A stretch of DNA of 22,522 nucleotides from RUG714 sp964623515 (GCA_964623515.1 CAZURV010000025.1:1-22522), one strand, 5' to 3'; positions 1-11,823 are shown, numbered from the stretch's first letter. Numbers and translations are program-made. Notes: generated by a model from the letters alone, not told the origin.

Positions 1-292
1 GAGCAGCACCGGTAATCATATTTTTGATATAGTCAGCATGACCCGGGCAGTCAACGTGTGCATAGTGACGAGTATCAGTTTCGTACTCAACATGAGCTGT
101 ATTGATTGTGATACCGCGCTCTCTTTCTTCCGGAGCCTTATCGATATCAGCATAAGCTTCAAACTGTGCATAACCCTTCATTGCAAGAGTTTTTGTGATT
201 GCAGCTGTAAGTGTTGTTTTACCATGGTCAACGTGACCAATTGTACCAATGTTAACGTGCGGCTTGTTTCTTTCAAATTTTTCTTTAGCCAT
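1..292 (-). CDS. tuf: Elongation factor Tu, N-terminal fragment (cut by window edge)
   Basis: EF-Tu is the GTPase that carries aminoacyl-tRNA to the ribosomal A site. Only the first 97 codons are present; the gene runs off the left edge. The N-terminus begins MAKEKFERNKPHVNIG. The P-loop GHVDHGKT lies at residues 19-26, the switch I stretch APEERERGITIN at about 53-64, and the G3 motif DCPGH at 81-85, all as expected for a functional EF-Tu. The ATG at 292-290 is preceded by a strong AAGGAGG Shine-Dalgarno (minus strand, about 301-308) with a 9-nt spacer. It is the last visible gene of the str cluster (rpsL-rpsG-fusA-tuf), 123 nt after fusA, and probably has an extra promoter of its own in that gap. 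Confidence 0.98.
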   Translation of the reverse strand, partial: MAKEKFERNKPHVNIGTIGHVDHGKTTLTAAITKTLAMKGYAQFEAYADIDKAPEERERGITINTAHVEYETDTRHYAHVDCPGHADYIKNMITGAA

Positions 293-369
293 TGGATTTA
301 TCCTCCTTAAGATAAATAAATTCTTTAAAATATTTGATAATTGCTTTGGTACGAAACCATATTAAATTT

Positions 370-398
370 ATTTTAACAATAAATGTTTTAAATTTCAA
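370..398 (-). promoter_or_regulatory. Putative tuf promoter in the fusA-tuf gap
   Basis: On the minus strand TTGAAA (398-393), a 17-nt spacer and TAAAAT (375-370) form a near-consensus SigA-type promoter, with a TGn extended -10 directly before TAAAAT. Start would be near 363, giving a leader of about 70 nt before the tuf ATG. A separate tuf promoter inside the str operon is common in bacteria and would allow the extra EF-Tu the cell needs. The gap is very AT-rich, which raises the chance of accidental matches. Confidence 0.45.
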
Positions 399-415
399 TA
401 CCTTTTTTTATTTAA

Positions 416-2509
416 TCAATCTTTTTTGGATTTTTTGCTTATTATTTCCTCGGAAATGCTCTTCGGAGCAGGATCATAGCCGTCCGGTTCCATCGTATAT
501 TGACCTCTGCCCTGTGTTTTTGAACGAAGATCGGTTGCATAACCAAACATACAGGAAAGCGGTACTCTGGCATTAATCTGTTTTGCACCGTTTCTGTCAT
601 CCATACCGGAAATTTGACCGCGGCGGGAATTTAAATCGCCGATAACATCACCCATATATTCTTCCGGAACAATAACAGCCACTTTCATCATAGGCTCAAG
701 AATAATTGGATTGGCTTTCCTTGCTGCATCCTTAAACGCCATGGAACCTGCTATTTTAAATGCCATTTCAGATGAATCGACTTCATGATAGGAACCGTCA
801 TAAAGCGTAACTTTAACGTCAACTACATTATATCCTGCGAGAATACCGCTCTGCATTGCGCCTTGAATACCGGCATCAACAGCGGGAATATATTCTTTTG
901 GAATTGCACCGCCGACAATCTGATTTACAAATTCATAGCCTTTTCCGATTCCGTTTTCATCCTTATTTGGTTCAATGCGGATTTTACAGTGACCGTACTG
1001 GCCTTTACCGCCTGACTGACGCGAATACTTGGTATCGGACTGGCTTTCGGATGTGATGGTTTCCTTATATGCAACCTGAGGCGCGCCTACGTTTGCTTCG
1101 ACCTTAAATTCACGAAGCAGTCTGTCAACGATAATTTCAAGATGAAGTTCACCCATACCGGCGATAATGGTCTGACCGGTTTCCTCATCGGTATAAGCTT
1201 TAAACGTAGGATCTTCTTCTGCAAGTTTTGCAAGAGCGATACCCATTTTTTCCTGACCTGCTTTGGTTTTCGGTTCAATGGCAACACGGATAACAGGTTC
1301 GGGGAAATTCATGGATTCAAGAATAATCGGATGATTCTCATCGCAGAGCGTTTCACCGGTTGTGGTATTTTTCAGACCAACTGCGGCTGCAATATCTCCT
1401 GCATAACAAGTTTCTATATCCTCTCTGTGATTTGAATGCATCTGAAGAATACGACCGATTCTCTCTTTTGAACCCTTACATGAATTGTAAACGCCGGTTC
1501 CGGCATTGATAACACCTGAATAGACTCTGAAGAAGCAGATTTTACCGACAAACGGGTCTGTTGCAATCTTGAATGCAAGGGCAGCAAACGGCTCATCATC
1601 AGACGAATGTCTTTCTTCCTCTTCATCCGTGTTCGGATTTATACCCCTGATTGACGGAACGTCCGTAGGAGCCGGCATATAATCCACGATTGCATCAAGA
1701 AGCGGCTGAACACCTTTGTTACGGTAAGATGTTCCGCAGGTAATGGGAACCATTTCGTTTTCAATAGTCGCTTTGCGAATCACGCGCTTTATTTCATCAA
1801 CGGTAAGTTCATCGCCGTCAAAATATTTTTCCATAAGAGCGTCATCCATGGAAGCAACGGATTCGATAAGTTCATCATGATATTTCTGCGCAATTTCTTT
1901 CATATCATCGGGGATATCTTCATCCCTGACGTCCTTGCCTAAATCATCATAATAAACCTCGGCGCGCATTGTAACAAGATCTATAATTCCCCTGAATGTA
2001 TCTTCGGCGCCGATAGGAAGTTGAATCGGAACAGCATTGCATTTGAAACGTTCGCGCACCATATTCAGAACATTATAGAAATCTGCTCCCATAATATCCA
2101 TTTTGTTAACGTATATCATACGAGGTACACGGTATTCGTCTGCCTGTCTCCACACAGTTTCAGACTGCGGCTCAACGCCTCCCTTAGCGCAGAGAACCGT
2201 AACAGAACCGTCAAGCACACGCAACGAACGTTGAACTTCAACCGTGAAGTCAACGTGTCCCGGAGTATCAATAATGTTGATGCGGTGCTCCTTCCAGAAA
2301 CAGGTTGTTGCGGCAGAAGTGATGGTTATCCCTCTCTCCTGCTCCTGCTCCATCCAGTCCATGGTAGCTGTACCGTCATGCGTTTCACCGATTTTATGGT
2401 TTATACCGGTGTAATACAAAATTCTTTCGGTGGTAGTAGTTTTACCAGCGTCAATATGCGCCATGATACCGATATTTCTTGTCTTTTCAAGAGATACTTT
2501 TCTTGGCAT
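416..2509 (-). CDS. fusA: Translation elongation factor G
   Basis: EF-G is the cytosolic GTPase that drives tRNA-mRNA translocation on the ribosome and, with RRF, ribosome recycling. The 697-aa product has the usual full length. GTPase motifs are intact: G1 AHIDAGKT at 17-24, switch I ERGITIT at about 58-64, G3 DTPGHVD at 81-87, and G4 NKMD at 135-138. The domain IV/V region includes GGKGQYGHCKI and a C-terminal GYATDLRSKTQGRG stretch typical of EF-G. The lysine-rich tail ends KKSKKD before TGA. The ATG follows a GGGGGAG/AGTAGG Shine-Dalgarno and lies 15 nt after the rpsG stop, so rpsG and fusA are almost certainly cotranscribed. No truncation or missing motif was seen. Confidence 0.98.
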   Translation of the reverse strand: MPRKVSLEKTRNIGIMAHIDAGKTTTTERILYYTGINHKIGETHDGTATMDWMEQEQERGITITSAATTCFWKEHRINIIDTPGHVDFTVEVQRSLRVLDGSVTVLCAKGGVEPQSETVWRQADEYRVPRMIYVNKMDIMGADFYNVLNMVRERFKCNAVPIQLPIGAEDTFRGIIDLVTMRAEVYYDDLGKDVRDEDIPDDMKEIAQKYHDELIESVASMDDALMEKYFDGDELTVDEIKRVIRKATIENEMVPITCGTSYRNKGVQPLLDAIVDYMPAPTDVPSIRGINPNTDEEEERHSSDDEPFAALAFKIATDPFVGKICFFRVYSGVINAGTGVYNSCKGSKERIGRILQMHSNHREDIETCYAGDIAAAVGLKNTTTGETLCDENHPIILESMNFPEPVIRVAIEPKTKAGQEKMGIALAKLAEEDPTFKAYTDEETGQTIIAGMGELHLEIIVDRLLREFKVEANVGAPQVAYKETITSESQSDTKYSRQSGGKGQYGHCKIRIEPNKDENGIGKGYEFVNQIVGGAIPKEYIPAVDAGIQGAMQSGILAGYNVVDVKVTLYDGSYHEVDSSEMAFKIAGSMAFKDAARKANPIILEPMMKVAVIVPEEYMGDVIGDLNSRRGQISGMDDRNGAKQINARVPLSCMFGYATDLRSKTQGRGQYTMEPDGYDPAPKSISEEIISKKSKKD

Positions 2510-2524
2510 ATCCTACTCCCCCAA

Positions 2525-2995
2525 TTAATATCTGTAATGTGCAAAAGCCTTGTTTGCTTCTGCCATCTTGTGTGTATCTTCTTTTTTCTTATAAGCTGCA
2601 CCGGTCTGGTTGCAGGCATCCATAATTTCACCTGCAAGGCGTTCTTTCATAGTTCTTTCCGAGCGGGAACGTGCATAAGTCGTTATCCAGCGCAATCCGA
2701 GTGTCTGCCTTCTTGCAGGACGGACCTCTATGGGAACCTGATAAGTCGAACCGCCGACACGGCGTGCTTTTACTTCAAGCATAGGCATGACATTATCCAT
2801 TGCCTCTTCAAAAGCTTCAAGCGGTTCTTTGCCTGTTTTTTCTTTAATAATGCTGAAAGCATCATAAACAATTTTCTGGGCAACACCCTTTTTTCCGTCA
2901 AGCATAACGAAATTGATAAGGCGTGTTACCAATTTTGAGTTATAAAGCGGATCCGGCAATACGTCCCGCTTTGCGATTTGGCCTCTACGTGGCAC
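2525..2995 (-). CDS. rpsG: 30S ribosomal protein S7
   Basis: S7 is a primary 16S rRNA binding protein that organises the head of the 30S subunit near the E site. I place the start at a GTG (2995-2993): the product is then 156 aa, the usual S7 length, beginning with the conserved PRRGQIAKRDVLPDPLYNSK. A GAAGGAGGG Shine-Dalgarno lies 8 nt upstream. The open frame extends 21 codons further to a TTG at 3058, but that stretch has no S7 homology and lies in the RNA leader. The conserved run RRVGGSTYQVP is present. It ends TAA 15 nt before fusA. A structured 192-nt spacer separates it from rpsL; in E. coli S7 represses translation by binding the rpsL-rpsG spacer, so similar control is possible here (inference). 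Confidence 0.97.
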   Translation of the reverse strand: MPRRGQIAKRDVLPDPLYNSKLVTRLINFVMLDGKKGVAQKIVYDAFSIIKEKTGKEPLEAFEEAMDNVMPMLEVKARRVGGSTYQVPIEVRPARRQTLGLRWITTYARSRSERTMKERLAGEIMDACNQTGAAYKKKEDTHKMAEANKAFAHYRY

Positions 2996-3058
2996 TTCGC
3001 TTCCCTCCTTCATAGTGATGAATTCTTCGGTACTCGAGTCAAAACCCCGCGGCACCAA

Positions 3059-3177
3059 CGCAAAGGTAATATATAGTTACCCCTGCGAAGCTGCAAATCC
3101 ATTGCATCTTTGCAAGAAGATTTTTCAGTTAAGTCTCGATACGGGCATTCAAAATTTACCCGTTTAATCGGTTAAAT
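3059..3177 (-). promoter_or_regulatory. Structured rpsL-rpsG intercistronic RNA, candidate S7 autoregulatory site
   Basis: The 192-nt spacer can form three hairpins in the minus-strand mRNA. Hairpin A (3087-3059) is an 11-bp stem with a 7-nt loop; all bases pair in the mRNA sense because two positions are G-U wobbles that would be mismatches on the other strand. Hairpin B (3114-3092) is a 6-bp TGCAAA/TTTGCA stem with an 11-nt loop. Hairpin C (3177-3154) is a 9-bp stem with one A-G mismatch and a 6-nt loop. A short AATCC/GGATT stem overlaps the rpsL stop and competes with C. None has a following U-tract, so termination is unlikely. The position matches the known S7 repressor target of the E. 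coli str operon, but I cannot show sequence homology to it. Confidence 0.4.
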
Positions 3178-3187
3178 CCTTTTCGGA

Positions 3188-3610
3188 TTATTTTTTAGCG
3201 GCTTTAGGACGCTTTGCGCCGTATTTGGAACGGCCTTGCATTCTATTTGTTACGCCCTGCGTATCAAGCGTACCCCTGATGATGTGATAACGCACACCGG
3301 GAAGATCCTTAACACGTCCGCCTCTGATGAGTACAACGCTGTGTTCCTGAAGATTATGACCTACACCGGGAATATAAGCGGATACTTCTATACCGTTGGT
3401 AAGACGAACTCTGGCAATTTTACGCAGTGCTGAATTCGGCTTTTTGGGTGTTGCGGTTTTAACTGCTGTGCAAACACCGCGTTTTTGCGGAGAAGCTGTA
3501 TCAGTCATAACATTCTTCTTTGTGTTAAGCCCTTTGAGCAGTGCGGGAGCCTTCGCTTTCTTTTCCGATGTCTGTCTTCCGTTATGAACAAGCTGGTTAA
3601 AGGTTGGCAT
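3188..3610 (-). CDS. rpsL: 30S ribosomal protein S12
   Basis: S12 sits at the decoding centre and controls translational accuracy. The product is 140 aa, the longer form usual in Gram-positives, with a short N-terminal insertion compared with E. coli. The conserved TPKKPNSALRK loop (K56, K57) and GGRVKDLPGVR loop (K101) keep the lysines whose mutation gives streptomycin resistance, so the wild-type sensitive form is expected. D102 is the position methylthiolated by RimO in other bacteria. The ATG is preceded by GAAGGAGG with a rather long spacer of about 12 nt. It is the first gene of the str cluster, behind its own promoter in the rpoC 3' end and a long foldable leader. Confidence 0.98.
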   Translation of the reverse strand: MPTFNQLVHNGRQTSEKKAKAPALLKGLNTKKNVMTDTASPQKRGVCTAVKTATPKKPNSALRKIARVRLTNGIEVSAYIPGVGHNLQEHSVVLIRGGRVKDLPGVRYHIIRGTLDTQGVTNRMQGRSKYGAKRPKAAKK

Positions 3611-3647
3611 CTTTTATTGTTTCCTCCTTCTTATTTATTTATGATTT

Positions 3648-3667
3648 GGGGAGAGGGATCTCTCCCC
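3648..3667 (-). promoter_or_regulatory. Hairpin in the rpsL leader, upstream of the Shine-Dalgarno
   Basis: A perfect 8-bp inverted repeat, GGGGAGAG paired with CTCTCCCC around a 4-nt loop, lies about 20 nt upstream of the rpsL ribosome binding site. The following bases on the minus strand (AAATCATAAATAAATAAG) contain no U-tract, so it is not an intrinsic terminator. It could be an mRNA-stabilising or protein-binding leader element; its role is unknown. Confidence 0.5.
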
Positions 3668-3693
3668 TTAACATACTTTAATAATTCAGACAA

Positions 3694-3786
3694 GTTTAAG
3701 CCGGATAGGGAAAAAGGTTTTTGTATTACAGAACTGCCTTGCACCTGAATGCATCAGTATCGTTTTTCCCTTAATCGGGTTTAAAC
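3694..3786 (-). promoter_or_regulatory. Long imperfect stem-loop in the str operon leader
   Basis: Bases 3694-3715 can pair with 3763-3786. The stem has an outer part of about 11 pairs with two mismatches (G plus TTTAAGCCGGAT against ATCGGGTTTAAA plus C), then a 2-nt bulge, then a 9-bp inner part (AGGGAAAAA against TTTTTCCCT). The apical region of about 47 nt contains a small CTGA/TCAG hairpin. Transcription from the promoter at 3822-3851 would start about 30 nt upstream of this stem, so the structure lies wholly in the 5' leader of rpsL. There is no downstream U-run. I do not recognise it as a named ribosomal leader family. Confidence 0.45.
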
Positions 3787-3827
3787 CAAATCCATACATT
3801 TATAAATCGCAAACAGCAGATATTATA

Positions 3828-7481
<3,654 letters not shown>

Positions 7482-7534
7482 TGCGAACCTCTTTCCTAAA
7501 ATTAGTAAGCCTTTTCTAAACTAAAGCGAACTTA

Positions 7535-10500
7535 TTATTCAAACAAATCTTCCGTATCCTCGGAAATATTAAATATATCCTGTTCTTCGTTTTCTGTTCC
7601 GTAACCTTCGGCGCCGCTGAAATCTTTAACGTTTTCTTCATGGAAAATCTGTTCTTCCTCCGCGGGCTGTTCTCCGCCTTTCGGAACGAAATCATCGTCA
7701 AAGGTCTGTTTAAGGTCGATTTCGTGTTTTTCTCTATCCAGCACTTTTACGTCAAGACCGAGAGCCTGAAGCTCTTTAACAAGCACTTTAAACGACTCCG
7801 GAATGCCGGGTTGCGGAATATTCTCGCCCTTAACAATGGCTTCATATGTTTTTACACGACCTACAACGTCATCGGATTTAACCGTCAAAATTTCCTGAAG
7901 CGTGTATGCGGCACCGTAAGCTTCAAGCGCCCAAACTTCCATCTCGCCGAAACGCTGTCCGCCGAACTGCGCTTTACCGCCGAGAGGTTGCTGGGTTACC
8001 AGCGAATACGGTCCGGTTGAACGCGCATGAATTTTATCGTCAACAAGATGATGGAGCTTGAGGAAATACATATACCCGACAGTAATGGGATTATCGAATT
8101 TTTTACCTGTACGTCCGTCATAAACAGTAACCTTACCGTCTTCATTGTAAAGCTCGGGATGTCCTTCTTCTCCTCTGTCTTTCTTCTCTTGTTCAATCTG
8201 TTTTGCAGATTTAAGGCATTCCCTTATGTCAGCTTCATGCGCGCCGTCGAACACAGGCGTCATAATCTTCCAGCCGAGCGCTTTTGCCGCATATCCGAGA
8301 TGCACTTCAAGCACCTGACCGATATTCATTCGGGACGGTACGCCAAGAGGATTCAGGCAGATGTCAAGCGGTCTTCCGTCCGGCAGGAAAGGCATATCTT
8401 CTTGGGGAAGGATTCTTGAAACAACGCCCTTATTCCCATGACGTCCTGCCATTTTATCGCCAACCTGTATTTTCCTTTTTTGCGCGATATAGCATCTTAC
8501 AATCTTATTTACACCGGGATTCAGTTCATCACAATTTTCTCTGGTGAATACCTGAACATCTACAATGATTCCGTATTCACCATGCGGCACGCGCAGAGAC
8601 GTATCGCGAACTTCTTTTGATTTCTCGCCGAAAATCGAACGCAGAAGCCTTTCTTCCGGTGTTTGATCCGTTTGTCCCTTAGGCGTGACTTTCCCGACAA
8701 GAATATCTCCTGAATGAACTTCGGCGCCGATTCTGATAATGCCATCTTCATCAAGATCTTTCAAAGCATCTTCTCCGACGTTCGGTATATCCCTTGTGAT
8801 TTCTTCCGGTCCGAGTTTCGTTTCTCTGGTTTCCACCTCATATTCTTCAATATGAATCGAGGTATATATATCTTCTTTTACAACTCTTTCATTAAGAAGA
8901 ACGGCATCCTCATAGTTGTAGCCTTCCCATGTCATAAATCCGATTAGCGCGTTTTTACCGAGAGAGATTTCGCCGCTTGAAGTTGCAGGACCGTCTGCAA
9001 TAACCTGATGGTCTTCCACTTCATCGCCTATATATACAATTGGGCGCTGATTGATGCAGGTGCCCTGGTTAGATCTGCCGTACTTAATAAGATCATATAC
9101 ATCAAGCTCACCGTTTTTGGCGCGGATTGTGATTTTGTCTGCACAGCACTGCACAACCGTTCCGGCGCGTTTTGAAACAACGGTTACCCCCGAATCGACC
9201 GCAGCTTTATATTCCATACCGGTACCGACAATCGGCGCTTCGGTTTTAAGCAGCGGAACCGCCTGCCTCTGCATGTTTGAACCCATAAGCGCACGGTTGG
9301 CGTCATCATTTTCAAGGAAGGGAATCATCGCTGTAGCAACCGATACCACCATTCTCGGAGAAACGTCCATATAATCAACTTTGGACGCCGGAACTTCAAT
9401 AAACTCATCCCTGTGTCTTGCAACAACTTTTGAATTCTTGAATTTGCCGTTTTCGTCAAGCGGTTCGTTTGCCTGTGCAACCACATAATCGTCTTCAACA
9501 TAAGCAGTCATATATTCATACGAATCAAGCACCTTGCCGGTTTCTTTATCGACCGGTCTGAAAGGCGCTTCGATAAATCCGTATTCATTTATCCTTGCGA
9601 ATGTTGCAATATAGGATATCAAACCGATGTTCGGACCTTCCGGAGTTTCAATGGGACACATTCTGCCGTAATGGCTGTAATGTACATCGCGCACTTCAAA
9701 TCCGGCCCTGTCTCTCGAAAGGCCGCCCGGTCCGAGAGCTGACAGTCTTCTCTTATGTGTAAGTTCCGCAAGCGGATTGTTCTGATCCATAAACTGCGAA
9801 AGCGGAGATGAGCCGAAAAATTCTTTGATTGCCGCAGAAACCGGCTTAACATTCACCAAATCTTTCGGTGTAATTTCGTCCTTATCCTGCGTCTGCGTTG
9901 TCATTCTCTCGCGAACGACTCTTTCCATTCTTGAAAAGCCGATGCGAATCTGATTTTGGAGAAGTTCTCCCACGCAACGAATTCTTCTGTTGCCGAGATG
10001 ATCGATATCATCGGTTGAACCGATTCCGTTCTCAAGACAGTTGATATAGTTAATGGAAGCAAAAATGTCATCCACTACAATGTGCTTCGGGATAAGTTCG
10101 TCGCATCTTGCTACAAGTGCATTCCTGAGGGCTTCTTCATCCTCTCCGCATTCTTCAATAATTTCGGCAAGCACTCTGAAAGAAACTTTTTCATTTACGC
10201 CGTCTCTTTTCAGGCTGTTTACAAAAGCAGTAAAATCTTTCCCAAAAATATTGCCAAGGCATACTGCAAGGTCAACCATACCGTTGGAAATAACCTTTAC
10301 TTCTCTGCCGTCCATATCTACATACGCTTCGCTGACGCCGGCGTTTTCAATCTCCAGCGCAAGCTTTTTATCTACAGTTTCACCTGCATCCGCCATAATC
10401 TCGCCCGTAAGCGGATTCGCAATCATTCTTGCAAGTTTTTGATTCTTAATTCTGTCTGATATGGCGAATTTCATGTTATATTTATATCTGCCTACTCTTG

Positions 10501-11305
10501 AAAGGTCATATCTATGCACATCAAAAAGCAAACCGTCCAGATGCGCCTGCGCCGTTTCGAGCTGCGGCGGCTCGCCGGGACGAAGCTTCTTATAAACTTC
10601 AAGGAGTGCTTCCTCCGAATTCTTTGTGCCGTCCTTTTCAATAGTTGCTTCAAGTTTTTTATCTTCACCGAAAAATTCTCGGATTTCTTCATCCGAACCA
10701 ATGCCGAGCGCACGGATAAAAGTTGTGATTGGAATTTTTCTGGTTTTATCAATACGAACATAGAAAATATCATTTTGGTCGGTTTCATACTCAAGCCATG
10801 CTCCCCTGTTTGGAATAATCTGGTTTGAATAAAGTTCTTTACCGGTATTATCATAAGTCATTGCGTAATAAGCACCGGGAGAACGTACAAGCTGAGAAAC
10901 GATAACCCTCTCCGCACCGTTGATAACAAATGTGCCGGCAGGTGTCATAAGCGGGAAATCACCGAGATAAATCTCCGACTCCTTGATTTCTCCCGTCTCC
11001 TTATTCTGCAGACGACAATTAACGCGCAGGGGTGCGGCATATGTTGATTTGCGCAACTTGCATTCTTGAATGGAATACTTTGACTTATCATCAAGATGAA
11101 AGCCCGTAAAATCAAGCACTAAATTGCCTGTGAAATCAGTTATTTCAGCCATATCCCTGAAAACTTCGCGCAGACCTTCGGTGCAGAACCATTCATAAGA
11201 GTTCTTCTGTACTTCAATGAGATTCGGCATTTCCATAACTTCATTGATTTTACCGAAATTCTTTCTGACATTGGTTCCGAGTTTAATGTCTTTAACATCG
11301 ACCAT
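7535..11305 (-). CDS. rpoB: DNA-directed RNA polymerase subunit beta
   Basis: This is the beta subunit of core RNA polymerase. I prefer the ATG at 11305 (protein MVDVKDIKLG, 1,256 aa): it has a GGAG 11 nt upstream. A GTG four codons earlier (11317) is in frame but has no spaced Shine-Dalgarno. The rifampicin-binding cluster SSPLSQFMDQNNPL...THKRRLSALGP (about 499-526) has the wild-type residues at the usual resistance positions, so rifampicin sensitivity is predicted. Other landmarks are GYNYEDAVLLNERVV, KMAGRHGNKGVVSRILP and the C-terminal clamp GGKAQFGGQRFGEMEVWALEAYG. The acidic tail is typical. It is cotranscribed with rpoC. Unlike the usual rplJL-rpoBC order, the upstream neighbour here is sigA. 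Confidence 0.98.
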   Translation of the reverse strand: MVDVKDIKLGTNVRKNFGKINEVMEMPNLIEVQKNSYEWFCTEGLREVFRDMAEITDFTGNLVLDFTGFHLDDKSKYSIQECKLRKSTYAAPLRVNCRLQNKETGEIKESEIYLGDFPLMTPAGTFVINGAERVIVSQLVRSPGAYYAMTYDNTGKELYSNQIIPNRGAWLEYETDQNDIFYVRIDKTRKIPITTFIRALGIGSDEEIREFFGEDKKLEATIEKDGTKNSEEALLEVYKKLRPGEPPQLETAQAHLDGLLFDVHRYDLSRVGRYKYNMKFAISDRIKNQKLARMIANPLTGEIMADAGETVDKKLALEIENAGVSEAYVDMDGREVKVISNGMVDLAVCLGNIFGKDFTAFVNSLKRDGVNEKVSFRVLAEIIEECGEDEEALRNALVARCDELIPKHIVVDDIFASINYINCLENGIGSTDDIDHLGNRRIRCVGELLQNQIRIGFSRMERVVRERMTTQTQDKDEITPKDLVNVKPVSAAIKEFFGSSPLSQFMDQNNPLAELTHKRRLSALGPGGLSRDRAGFEVRDVHYSHYGRMCPIETPEGPNIGLISYIATFARINEYGFIEAPFRPVDKETGKVLDSYEYMTAYVEDDYVVAQANEPLDENGKFKNSKVVARHRDEFIEVPASKVDYMDVSPRMVVSVATAMIPFLENDDANRALMGSNMQRQAVPLLKTEAPIVGTGMEYKAAVDSGVTVVSKRAGTVVQCCADKITIRAKNGELDVYDLIKYGRSNQGTCINQRPIVYIGDEVEDHQVIADGPATSSGEISLGKNALIGFMTWEGYNYEDAVLLNERVVKEDIYTSIHIEEYEVETRETKLGPEEITRDIPNVGEDALKDLDEDGIIRIGAEVHSGDILVGKVTPKGQTDQTPEERLLRSIFGEKSKEVRDTSLRVPHGEYGIIVDVQVFTRENCDELNPGVNKIVRCYIAQKRKIQVGDKMAGRHGNKGVVSRILPQEDMPFLPDGRPLDICLNPLGVPSRMNIGQVLEVHLGYAAKALGWKIMTPVFDGAHEADIRECLKSAKQIEQEKKDRGEEGHPELYNEDGKVTVYDGRTGKKFDNPITVGYMYFLKLHHLVDDKIHARSTGPYSLVTQQPLGGKAQFGGQRFGEMEVWALEAYGAAYTLQEILTVKSDDVVGRVKTYEAIVKGENIPQPGIPESFKVLVKELQALGLDVKVLDREKHEIDLKQTFDDDFVPKGGEQPAEEEQIFHEENVKDFSGAEGYGTENEEQDIFNISEDTEDLFE

Positions 11306-11380
11306 TGGTTTAACCACTCCATTTCTATTTCGTAAACTTTATTGATATTGATTCCGCCGAAAATCAGTGGCGAACAACTA

Positions 11381-11403
11381 TTTATATATAAAATATATAT
11401 AAA
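11381..11403. repeat. AT-only palindrome in the rpoB leader
   Basis: TTTATATAT and ATATATAAA form a 9-bp inverted repeat around AAAAT, about 75 nt upstream of the rpoB start and just after the predicted transcription start. The stem contains only A-T pairs, so it would be weak in RNA. A second small stem, CGCC/GGCG with a 10-nt loop, lies at 11355-11372. Either may be incidental. Confidence 0.3.
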
Positions 11404-11419
11404 CAGACAATAATTAAAT

Positions 11420-11447
11420 ATTATATCACTTTTTATTTTATTGTCAA
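11420..11447 (-). promoter_or_regulatory. Consensus rpoBC promoter
   Basis: The minus strand reads TTGACA (11447-11442), a 16-nt spacer and TATAAT (11425-11420), with TGA directly before TATAAT (extended -10). Both hexamers are perfect. The DNA upstream of the -35 is almost pure A/T runs, consistent with an UP element. The leader before the rpoB ATG is about 107 nt. The extended -10 block TGATATAAT is identical to that of the str promoter at 3822-3851. Confidence 0.8.
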
Positions 11448-11603
11448 TAAAAAATTTAGAAGTAAAAAAAATAAAATTTTATAAATTGAAAAAATTTCAT
11501 TTTTTGTTAAATTTTAAGAAAATATTTTTGTGCAAAACAGAGAAATTTTAAATGATATTTTATTAAAAAATGACATATTTTTTAAAAATTAAGGTTTTTT
11601 CTC

Positions 11604-11642
11604 AAAAAAATAGATTTTTTTGGGGTTCTATTTAATCTATTT
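11604..11642 (-). terminator. AT-rich terminator-like hairpin
   Basis: On the minus strand AAATAGATT (11642-11634) pairs with AATCTATTT (11616-11608) across a 17-nt loop, and the 3' arm runs into a stretch of seven T. The shape fits an intrinsic terminator, but the stem is nearly all A-T and the loop is large, so it is weak. It might stop transcripts reading towards rpoB, or be chance in AT-rich DNA. Confidence 0.25.
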
Positions 11643-11784
11643 ATCCACGAATCCGTGTGTTTCTTTAAATTTGCAAAAAAGCATAAATCTATCCGATTGG
11701 AAGATAAATCGAACTTTTGTATTCTACGGATATTCCTCCTATCTATAATGTTATTTAATAATTATATATTACTGTATAAAACGG

Positions 11785-11804
11785 TATAGATTTTTATAGA
11801 TTTT
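11785..11804. repeat. Tandem 10-mer, two units
   Basis: TATAGATTTT occurs twice in direct succession, followed by TGGGAG. A related ATAGATTTTTTTGGGG lies at 11610-11625. It is short and in AT-rich sequence; no function can be assigned. Confidence 0.4.
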
Positions 11805-11823
11805 TGGGAGATAAGTATATAAG

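Larger units (their letters stand above)
11448..11823. other. AT-rich gene-free stretch between sigA terminator and rpoB promoter
   Basis: About 375 nt with no supported gene on either strand, much more AT-rich than the flanking coding DNA, with frequent long A or T runs. It contains a terminator-like hairpin (11604-11642), a tandem 10-mer (11785-11804), and one near-match to a DnaA box (TTATCCACG at 11641). On the minus strand an AGGAGG occurs near 11737, but no start codon follows at a suitable distance. A bulged 7-bp hairpin (about 11691-11709) also exists. A small RNA on the minus strand between the two terminators is possible but unproven. Confidence 0.6.

Noticed and set aside
2021..2938. 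A 305-codon open frame on the plus strand
   Set aside because: It lies antisense to fusA and rpsG, both unmistakable; its translation is Cys/Phe/His-rich with no family similarity, typical of an antisense shadow.
2996..3058. Upstream in-frame extension of rpsG to a TTG
   Set aside because: The 21 extra codons have no S7 similarity and no Shine-Dalgarno; a GTG at 2995 with a strong one gives the standard 156-aa protein.
3695..3786. Intrinsic terminator between rpoC and rpsL
   Set aside because: The T-run is inside the stem rather than after it on the minus strand, so the structure is a leader fold and not a terminator.
11641..11649. TTATCCACG resembling a DnaA box in AT-rich DNA, possible replication origin
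   Set aside because: It is a single near-match with no box cluster and no dnaA, dnaN or other origin genes nearby.
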